From an uncultured Pseudomonadales bacterium (GTDB lineage Bacteria; Pseudomonadota; Gammaproteobacteria; Pseudomonadales; IMCC2047): 21,248 nucleotides of DNA. Of this stretch, positions 15,803 to 21,248 are shown piece after piece. The position numbers and the translations under genes were made by a program. Position 1 is the stretch's first letter. Each line of letters opens with the position of its first letter. The stretch is from positions 1 to 21,248 of the forward strand of contig CAMYKE010000046.1 of NCBI GenBank assembly GCA_947258895.1. The letters are read 5' to 3'. The notes under the pieces are model-generated. The model had not been told where the DNA came from. It did no database searches and saw only the letters and a list, made by a program, of their open reading frames with translations.

Positions 15803-16498
15803 TTAGAAGCCCTTCGACCAGGAGACAAAGGGTACCAGGTCGTCATTGTCGACATAGTTGTTTTCGTCGTCCGCGATAGACAGGCTGAAGGTAAAATCAC
15901 CCATGTCACCCGCAGATTTGGTCAGGTCAAGCTGGGCGTGGCTATAATCGAAATCCGCACCACCCTTGCCATCTTCGTCGAACGTGTAGTGACCCACGGT
16001 ACCGCTTACGGCCCAGTCATCGCTCAGGTCAATGCCGGCTGACACGTACAGGTATAAATCACCCTCGACGTACACCGAGCCGAAGGGCCCGGTATTTACA
16101 TCGCTCTGTACCGTGTAGGCAAAACCCGCCTCAAACACATCGACGGAAACGCTGGCGTACAGCTCGCCGTAATCCGCGTCATCAGCTTCCGGGTACATGT
16201 ACTGGATGTAGCCTACGTCATAACCGATGCCGCTGGCCTCGCCCGCAAAGCCGCCATACAGATCCAGCTCGTATGTTCCGCCGCCCAGGTTGGAAGTCCA
16301 GGTGCCGACGTACACGCCGCTTTCATCGGCATAGTCCAGGCCACCGGAAACTGCTGCATCGTCGTTCGAGAACGAAGTTCCCCGGAACATGTAGTTGCTG
16401 GCAGCCCCGATGTTACCCGAAACTTCTGCCATCGCGGGAACCGCTGTCAGGGTCCCGGCCGCGATCACCGCCGCCGTAATGTTTTTCAAAGTGCTCAT
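15803..16498 (-). CDS. TorF-family putative outer-membrane porin
   Basis: The 231-residue precursor has a signal peptide (MSTLKNITAAVIAAGTLTAV, then PAMA, with cleavage after AMA). The mature part starts with EVSGNIGAASNYMFRGTSFS, the hallmark of the TorF/Gcw_chp family (S-N-Y-x-F-R-G-x-S). The rest alternates polar and aromatic residues as in a beta barrel (GVYVGTWTSNLGGGTYELDLYGGFAG..) and ends in Phe, typical of outer-membrane proteins. It is rich in Asp/Glu and poor in Lys. The substrate is unknown. Its upstream region carries a sigma54 promoter and NtrC-like boxes, so I infer a role under nitrogen limitation, perhaps uptake of a nitrogen compound. The start ATG 16498 has AGGAG (16509-16505) at good spacing. 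Confidence 0.88.
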   Translation of the reverse strand: MSTLKNITAAVIAAGTLTAVPAMAEVSGNIGAASNYMFRGTSFSNDDAAVSGGLDYADESGVYVGTWTSNLGGGTYELDLYGGFAGEASGIGYDVGYIQYMYPEADDADYGELYASVSVDVFEAGFAYTVQSDVNTGPFGSVYVEGDLYLYVSAGIDLSDDWAVSGTVGHYTFDEDGKGGADFDYSHAQLDLTKSAGDMGDFTFSLSIADDENNYVDNDDLVPFVSWSKGF

Positions 16499-16580
16499 TC
16501 GCTAACTCCTATAAATGTCTCTGATGTACAGGGGGTATTCGCCCCAAGAACGTGCTATCAATCGTGCCGCACCCATTGAT

Positions 16581-16595
16581 GCACATAGCGTGCCA
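16581..16595 (-). promoter_or_regulatory. Sigma54 promoter of the TorF-family gene
   Basis: On the minus strand TGGCACGCTATGTGC has a perfect -24 TGGCACG, preceded by T, and the -12 GC at the exact spacing (GTGC for TTGC). The expected start of transcription is near 16569, about 70 nt before the ATG. It is the same type of element as the glnK promoter at 13430-13444. Confidence 0.7.
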
Positions 16596-16625
16596 ACCAA
16601 TTGATGCCGCACTTTCCGGTGTTTG

Positions 16626-16642
16626 AGCCCTGATTCAGGGCT
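16626..16642. repeat. Perfect 17-bp palindrome upstream of the porin gene
   Basis: AGCCCTGATTCAGGGCT has 8-bp arms around a single central T. It lies between the sigma54 promoter and the NtrC-like boxes. There is no T-run, so an operator for an unknown regulator is more likely than a terminator. Confidence 0.6.
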
Positions 16643-16643
16643 A

Positions 16644-16685
16644 TGCACCAATATGCGCATTAAACTATGCACCAAAACAGGGCGC
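16644..16685 (-). promoter_or_regulatory. Two NtrC-like boxes of the TorF-family gene
   Basis: TGCACCA-ATAT-GCGCAT (16644-16660) and TGCACCA-AAAC-AGGGCGC (16668-16685) each have one perfect NtrC half-site TGCACCA and a degenerate second half. They are spaced 24 bp apart on the same face orientation. They lie about 75-116 nt upstream of the predicted sigma54 start, typical for NtrC enhancers. Confidence 0.5.
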
Positions 16686-16710
16686 CGATGGTCCCAGTGC
16701 ACAAAGTCTG

Positions 16711-16745
16711 CGCTCTCGTTTTTTGCATTGCAAAAATCGAGAGCG
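16711..16745. repeat. 35-bp near-perfect inverted repeat
   Basis: Two 17-base arms (left CGCTCTCGTTTTTTGCA, right TGCAAAAATCGAGAGCG) with one mismatch flank a single T. It lies between the end of the GGDEF-EAL gene and the regulatory region of the porin gene. As RNA it would make a long hairpin without a T-tail, so it is not a standard terminator. Confidence 0.75.
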
Positions 16746-16992
16746 TGAATACTAAAGGGGAGTGTAACGAATGTCCAGTCAATGGAAGACTTGCTGTTTC
16801 CTCACGGGACATCCGCTTGCGCTTGAAAATTGATCCAACCGATTGATCGAAATGAACTTTGTCGCCCGCGACCGGCTCGACGAAACGGCATTAATGCAGG
16901 CGTAATAGTACCAATACGGCACCGGGCAGAAGTAACAAAATTGGGGATTCGCGGGCTGTGCGGCGCCAAAAGCCCCGTCCAGCGCGGATGCG
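16746..16992. other. Gap downstream of the GGDEF-EAL gene
   Basis: About 250 nt with no supported gene and no classical terminator for the minus-strand GGDEF-EAL gene, unless the inverted repeat at 16711-16745 serves that purpose. With 16499-16745 it makes a 494-nt non-coding interval. Confidence 0.3.
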
Positions 16993-18717
16993 CTAGGCCA
17001 GTCGTGCGCTTTGTTTGAGCAGGCTTTTGCAGATATTATCAAACGAGACGGCCTGGTTATAAAAAAAGCCCTGCACCTGGTCACATTCATAGTCACGCAA
17101 CAACACCACTTGCTCAAAGTGTTCCACCCCCTCGGCGATAACATGCATCCCGAGGTTATGGGCCAAATTGATAATCGCCTTGACGATGACTGCGTCCCCT
17201 TCATCGCTGACCACATTATCGACGAAGCTCTTGTCCACCTTGAGCGAGGTGATGGGCAACCCCTGGATGTGGGCAAAAGAGGAATATCCGGTGCCAAAAT
17301 CATCGAGGGAAAAATGCACACCCAACTCGCTCAGATCGGTCATGCAGCGGCGCGTGTCTTCCTCGTTCGCCATCACCGCGGTCTCGGTCAATTCAAACTC
17401 CAGGTAGGATGGGTCCACCTCGGTTTTCTTGATGATTCGCGCCACCGTCTCCAGGAGTTTACGATCCTGGAACTGCCGAAATGACAGGTTTACTGCGATC
17501 CGCACGAAGATCCCCTGCTCCTGCAAATACTTCAGAGCGAGGCAAGCCTGGTGAATTACCCAATAACCCATCGTTACGATTAACCCTGTCTCCTCCGCCA
17601 ACGGAATAAAGGCTTCAGGGCATAAAATGCCCCGGGATGGGTGCTGCCAGCGGATCAATCCCTCCATGCCGACAATCTCGCCACTGACGATGTCTACTCT
17701 TGGCTGGAACAACAAACGAAACTCATTACGTCGCAAGGCGCGCCTGAACTCTGCCTCAAGCACCAACTGATTCGACGCCCTTGCGCTCAATTCCTGGGTA
17801 TAGAAACAGTAGCTGCAGCCGCGCTCTGTTTTCGCATGGCTCATAGCCAAATTGGCCGCCGTGAACAGCGCGTCGGCATTCATGCCGCCGGCAGGATAAA
17901 ATGCAATTCCAATACTGCATGCCAGTTTTACCTGGTCCCCGGGAATCGGGTAGTACTTGCCAATCAGTTCATTAATCTGGTGTACCATGCGCAGTACATC
18001 CGACTCCGCAGCGACTCCCTCCAGGATAATCGCAAACTCGTCGCCACTGGTTCTGGCGAGGCTGTCACTCTTGCGCACGCAGGACTGCAAACGCTCTGCT
18101 ACCGCGCAAATAACCAGGTCCCCGACTTTACGCCCGTAAGAGTCATTGATGAACTTGAATTTATCCAGGTTGATCACCAGCAGGACGACCTTTTGCCTGG
18201 ATCGATCTGCGCGCTGCAGCGCATGTGACAGGCGGTCGTTAAACAAGGTACGGTTGACCATACCAGTCAGGGGATCGTACTGATCATGATAGGAAAGTTT
18301 GAGCTGGGCTTCCCTGAGTTTCAGGACATAGCGCAGTGAGCGTTCCAGGGATATGACATCCACCGAACCCTTGGTCAGGTAATCGGTTACTCCCGCCTTG
18401 ATCAACGATGCCGCCAGCGCGCTATCGATCTCGGCACTGATCACGATAATCTGTACCGCGGGATTCAATACCCTGATCTCGCTGAGGTAATCGGTATCGG
18501 AATCCGAACCCACCAGGTACTCGGTAACAACCACGTCGAATACCTGGTTGGATAGCTGGCGCAGGGCCTTGCCTATGGTGCTGCACCAGGTGAGCTGGAA
18601 ACTGAGACCTTCGAGTTGTTGTAGGGTGTACTCCAGATGCAGCTTTTCCGTATGCTGGTCATTAACGAAGAGAATGCGAACGGATTCATCCTGAAGGGAT
18701 TTGTCTATGAGTTCCAT
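16993..18717 (-). CDS. Response-regulator-like REC-GGDEF-EAL protein (cyclic-di-GMP turnover)
   Basis: The 574-residue cytoplasmic protein has three domains. REC (about 14-130) has ND at the acidic pocket and the conserved Lys in YLTKG, but Glu66 (DVVVTEY) where the phosphorylated Asp normally stands. GGDEF (about 145-310) has SGDEF (224-228) in place of GGDEF. EAL (about 320-565) has EGL (352-354) in place of EAL. It keeps the residues needed for hydrolysis: Asn410, ELTE (442-445), DDFGTGYSS (472-480), Lys496, EGVE and QGFF. I infer that it mainly degrades c-di-GMP, with GGDEF as a possible GTP-binding regulatory part; synthesis is not excluded because SGDEF variants can be active. The Glu in REC may mimic phosphorylation. 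No strong ribosome site precedes the ATG. There is no partner kinase nearby. Confidence 0.9.
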   Translation of the reverse strand: MELIDKSLQDESVRILFVNDQHTEKLHLEYTLQQLEGLSFQLTWCSTIGKALRQLSNQVFDVVVTEYLVGSDSDTDYLSEIRVLNPAVQIIVISAEIDSALAASLIKAGVTDYLTKGSVDVISLERSLRYVLKLREAQLKLSYHDQYDPLTGMVNRTLFNDRLSHALQRADRSRQKVVLLVINLDKFKFINDSYGRKVGDLVICAVAERLQSCVRKSDSLARTSGDEFAIILEGVAAESDVLRMVHQINELIGKYYPIPGDQVKLACSIGIAFYPAGGMNADALFTAANLAMSHAKTERGCSYCFYTQELSARASNQLVLEAEFRRALRRNEFRLLFQPRVDIVSGEIVGMEGLIRWQHPSRGILCPEAFIPLAEETGLIVTMGYWVIHQACLALKYLQEQGIFVRIAVNLSFRQFQDRKLLETVARIIKKTEVDPSYLEFELTETAVMANEEDTRRCMTDLSELGVHFSLDDFGTGYSSFAHIQGLPITSLKVDKSFVDNVVSDEGDAVIVKAIINLAHNLGMHVIAEGVEHFEQVVLLRDYECDQVQGFFYNQAVSFDNICKSLLKQSARLA

Positions 18718-18738
18718 AGGTGAGGCATTGACTCATGC

Positions 18739-18765
18739 GCCACCCTCAGGCGGCTTTATTTTTTT
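18739..18765 (+). terminator. Terminator-like hairpin with no gene in front of it
   Basis: GCCACCCTCAGGCGGC folds into a short stem with one mismatch, followed by TTTATTTTTTT on the plus strand. No plus-strand gene lies upstream (the neighbours are on the minus strand). It may stop a transcript antisense to the GGDEF-EAL gene, or be chance. Confidence 0.3.
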
Positions 18766-18844
18766 GTTTAATTATCCCGCCGCGCAGAGCACTCGCCTTG
18801 CCGAGCGCGTCGACGCTAGCCCTGCATCCGGGCAAAAATATGCG

Positions 18845-19297
18845 CTATTGGCTGGCATCAACCATGTATTGCACGGCATTACGAATGTCGTCGTCCGAGC
18901 AAGTCATACAGGTGCCTTTTGGTGGCATCGCATTAATGCCGTTAATTGCGTTAGCTACAACGGTATCGAGACCTTTGGCAATGCGGGGTTCCCAAGCCGC
19001 CACATCGGCCATTTTGGGGGCGCCGGCAGCGCCGGTCGCGTGGCATGCAAAACAGGCGGAATCATAGACCGCCTTGCCACTGCGCGGCTCGTTCGCGGCC
19101 GCAGCGGCAACAGTCACTACCGCGCCACCGCAGTCTTCACCTTCGATGCACACAGTACCGACCGGTGAAATACGCTCGAGGAGTTGGCTATCACCGCTAG
19201 AAGCGGAAAGAGCAGAATTCGTCACGAGCGCGGAAACCCCCAGCAGAACGATTGCTGGAAGCTTCTTGCCGGTTACATTATCGTTCTTGAAAGCCAC
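18845..19297 (-). CDS. Exported cytochrome c5-family protein
   Basis: The 150-residue precursor starts at GTG 19297, with GAGG 8 nt upstream; the longer frame to 19375 has no better site. An N-terminal KK and a hydrophobic stretch (LPAIVLLGVSALVTNSALSA) form the signal peptide. The heme site is CFACH (82-86), with the likely axial Met124 in NAMPPKG. The GTCMTCSDDDIRNAVQYM end has the two extra cysteines (130 and 133) that form the disulfide typical of cytochrome c5. A second Cys pair, C50 and C56, lies before the domain. It probably carries electrons in the periplasm to a terminal oxidase or reductase; the partner is not in this window. Confidence 0.88.
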   Translation of the reverse strand: MAFKNDNVTGKKLPAIVLLGVSALVTNSALSASSGDSQLLERISPVGTVCIEGEDCGGAVVTVAAAAANEPRSGKAVYDSACFACHATGAAGAPKMADVAAWEPRIAKGLDTVVANAINGINAMPPKGTCMTCSDDDIRNAVQYMVDASQ

Positions 19298-19724
19298 GTC
19301 TACTACCTCGTGTCGAGTGCGTTGGGTATGCACGGATTGAAGATTTTGCTGTTCGGGATTATAACGACAATTCACAAAATCGAAAATAGAAAGATCGGGA
19401 AGTTTGCCAGGACCAGAATATGCCCACTACCTCAAACAGCAGAATCCGCGGTCTGCGAACGCGCCACGCCGCGCTGCAGAAATGCCAGCGAGCCGGGGGT
19501 AAAGCCCGGTGTCAAGAGAACCGGGGCGCATTGAGCGGCGGCCAGGGTAGCCAGCCCGCAACCAGCCGGACATCCGCACCACAGGCCGCGTTGACGGATT
19601 CTGCTGCAGGCCAATACACTTTTTGGAAACAATAATAGTCACCAGGAAATAGACAGCAAGTGCTATTCCTATCAGCAGCATGAATCAATATCATGTCTTA
19701 GTTTACAATCCGGAGACCGGACCC
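19298..19724. other. Divergent region between cytochrome c5 and the LysR gene
   Basis: This 427-nt gap should hold the two divergent promoters. A minus-strand frame (19427-19681, 84 residues) starts with a membrane-like MLLIGIALAVYFLVTIIVS but continues as an arginine/proline-rich, low-information sequence and has no ribosome site; I do not call it a gene. No LysR box (T-N11-A) stands out clearly. Confidence 0.3.
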
Positions 19725-20642
19725 ATGGCCAATCCACTATCGCGAGTCGATTTGAACCTGCTGGTAGCACTGCAAGTATTGCTGGAGGAGCGCAATGTAA
19801 CCCGCGCCGCCGAACGCCTGTTTATTACCCAGCCGGCAATGAGCAAAACGCTGCAGCGACTGCGCGACCTTTTTGCTGACCCGCTGTTTACGCGGACCGC
19901 CCACGGACTCGTGCCTACACCGAAAGCGGAGCAATTGACAGAGCCCGTGAATTCGGTACTGAAGCAGCTCGAGGACACGGTTTTTACCGGCAGCTTTGAC
20001 CCGGCGACCTATAGCGGTGACTTTACGCTGATGCTGCCGGAAATCTATGCGATCGGGATGCTGCCACGCCTGATCACCGAACTAAAGGAAGCGGCGCCCG
20101 GCGTGCACCTACACTCACGAAACATATTTCACAATCACCTTGAATTGCTGGCCGCTGGCAAGATGGATTTTACGGTGCATATCAACCAGTCGTACCCGGA
20201 CGAGTTTGAAGTAACTCCATTGACGGTTGCCCGGCCGTTGTACTGGATGCGCAACGATCACCCGCTGGCCGCTAAGCGCAAACTTACGCTGGAGAGCGTG
20301 TTTTACTATCCCCGGGTTCTGTTACATTTCCCCAATATTGATGATGATGCCACGGCGCACATCGTCAAGGCGGCCCGTGAACTCGGATATACCCGCGAGG
20401 AGTATTTTGAAACCAGCCAGTTGCTGTCTGCGCTCGAAGTTCTGGCAAGCAGCGATGCATTGATGTTGGGGCCGCCCTACCTGACGGAGTGCCAATTGAC
20501 GCGCGGCCATTTCGTCGGCAAGGCGGTGCCGGATGACCCGCTATTTGAAATTCTCGAATTGCCGTTTACGCTGGTACAGCATCGGCGCACGCTCAACTCT
20601 CCTCAACATCGCTGGCTAAAGGAGGCTGATTTTCTTACGTAG
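19725..20642 (+). CDS. LysR-family transcriptional regulator
   Basis: The 305-residue protein has the N-terminal winged helix-turn-helix of LysR proteins: RVDLNLLVALQVLLEERNVT, then RAAERLFITQPAMSKTLQRL (about residues 21-40) and LRDLFADPLFTRTAHGLVPT. A substrate-binding domain follows with two alpha/beta lobes. The unusually hydrophobic ligand region (FTLMLPEIYAIGMLPRLITEL) is typical of the NodD/LeuO-like branch. The frame also opens at ATG 19680, but GGAGA 8 nt before ATG 19725 and the MANPLSRVDLNLL start favour the shorter form. It is divergent from the cytochrome c5 gene and may regulate it or a gene elsewhere. Its end overlaps the end of the convergent EAL gene by 27 bp. Confidence 0.9.
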   Translation: MANPLSRVDLNLLVALQVLLEERNVTRAAERLFITQPAMSKTLQRLRDLFADPLFTRTAHGLVPTPKAEQLTEPVNSVLKQLEDTVFTGSFDPATYSGDFTLMLPEIYAIGMLPRLITELKEAAPGVHLHSRNIFHNHLELLAAGKMDFTVHINQSYPDEFEVTPLTVARPLYWMRNDHPLAAKRKLTLESVFYYPRVLLHFPNIDDDATAHIVKAARELGYTREEYFETSQLLSALEVLASSDALMLGPPYLTECQLTRGHFVGKAVPDDPLFEILELPFTLVQHRRTLNSPQHRWLKEADFLT

Positions 20643-21248
20643 AAACTCCGCTTCAAAAACGTCAGCGGGTACTGGCTTGCTTATATGGTAGCCCTGAATA
20701 TAATCGCAGCCCTGCGTTTTCAGGAACTTTTTCTGCAGCGAGTCCTCAACACCTTCAGCGATCACCTTTACACCCAGACTGTGTGCCAGCGCGATAATCG
20801 TCGTAACGATATCTGCATCCACCTTATCAGTGGTGATATCCGATACAAAGGCACGATCAATCTTAAGCATATCGATTGGAAAGCGCTTCAGATAATTTAA
20901 CGAGGAATAGCCTGTACCAAAATCATCTACCGCTAGCATAACGCCCATGTCTTTCAGCTCCTGCAGAGTGCCAATAACCGACTCGGCATCCTCCATAATT
21001 GTGCTTTCCGTAATTTCAAGCTCAAGCAGTTCCGGGTCTAACTTCGCAGCCTCGAGTATTCCCGCAGTGCGTTGCGCGATATCGGCGCTATCCAGTTGTC
21101 TGCCAGCCAGGTTGACGGCGACCCGAATTCTCGGGTGACCCAGGTCCAGCCAGCTCTTGAGCTGTGCGCATGCGGTTCGCATCACCCATTCGCCCAGCTC
21201 CACGATCTGACCCGTTTCTTCCGCCAGCGGAATGAAATCGCCGGGCAT
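20616..21248 (-). CDS. EAL-domain c-di-GMP phosphodiesterase, C-terminal part (runs off the window)
   Basis: The frame is open to the right end of the window, so the start and N-terminal domains lie outside; the Met at 21248 is internal. The 210 residues begin just after the EAL motif (PGDFIPLAEETG). They contain VAVNLAGRQL (Asn), LELEITEST (Glu), VDDFGTGYSSLNYLKRFP, LKIDRAFV (Lys), VIAEGVED and YIQGYHISKPV. All are residues needed for c-di-GMP hydrolysis, so this part looks active. A GGDEF and/or sensory domain is likely in front. Its last codons overlap the LysR gene 3' end. Confidence 0.92.
   Translation of the reverse strand: MPGDFIPLAEETGQIVELGEWVMRTACAQLKSWLDLGHPRIRVAVNLAGRQLDSADIAQRTAGILEAAKLDPELLELEITESTIMEDAESVIGTLQELKDMGVMLAVDDFGTGYSSLNYLKRFPIDMLKIDRAFVSDITTDKVDADIVTTIIALAHSLGVKVIAEGVEDSLQKKFLKTQGCDYIQGYHISKPVPADVFEAEFLRKKISLL

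Noticed and set aside
19427..19681. Minus-strand 84-codon frame with a membrane-like N-terminus
   Set aside because: The hydrophobic start is suggestive, but there is no ribosome site and the remainder looks like non-coding translation.

Overview
The window looks like chromosomal DNA from a free-living gammaproteobacterium of moderately high GC. The signs are an LpxD lipid A enzyme, a TonB-dependent receptor, UbiK (BMFP family), ComM/YifB, a TorF-family porin, cytochrome c5 and GGDEF/EAL signalling proteins. A marine lineage of the Cellvibrionales/Halieaceae type would fit, but that is inference. I see no tRNA, rRNA, CRISPR array, insertion sequence or phage gene.

Layout. Positions 1-239 (+) hold the 3' end of a HPRT-type phosphoribosyltransferase. 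Next come a GNAT acetyltransferase (424-876, +), an exported TPR protein (1183-2838, +), a gene-poor gap, an lpxD (3451-4521, +) and an overlapping lrgA-lrgB pair (4576-5663, +). The minus strand from 9850 down to 5687 is a thiamine salvage unit. It has a promoter and TPP riboswitch, a TonB-dependent receptor (interrupted by a reading-frame break), a small YkoF-like thiamine-binding protein, a PnuC-type inner-membrane transporter (PnuT) and an APH-fold kinase that is best read as a thiamine kinase. Upstream of it, on the same strand, is cysZ (9889-10605).

Positions 11094-13530 are a nitrogen block on the minus strand: a sigma54-type promoter, glnK copy 1, amtB, a strong terminator, glnK copy 2 and another terminator. 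Then ubiK and comM lie on the plus strand; comM seems to have lost about 35 codons just after Walker A. After that a TorF-family outer-membrane protein lies on the minus strand (15803-16498). Its upstream region has the same arrangement as glnK: a TGGCACG-type sigma54 promoter with NtrC-like TGCACCA boxes roughly 75-116 nt upstream of the predicted start of transcription. I infer that the porin and the ammonium transporter are co-regulated by nitrogen limitation.

The right end has a REC-GGDEF-EAL protein (16993-18717, -), an exported cytochrome c5 (18845-19297, -), a LysR regulator (19725-20642, +) and the C-terminal part of another EAL protein (20616-21248, -) that runs off the window. The most interesting items are the riboswitch-controlled thiamine import-and-trap operon, the shared sigma54/NtrC architecture of glnK-amtB and torF, and the two apparent internal deletions (receptor and comM), which are either real gene decay or assembly errors.
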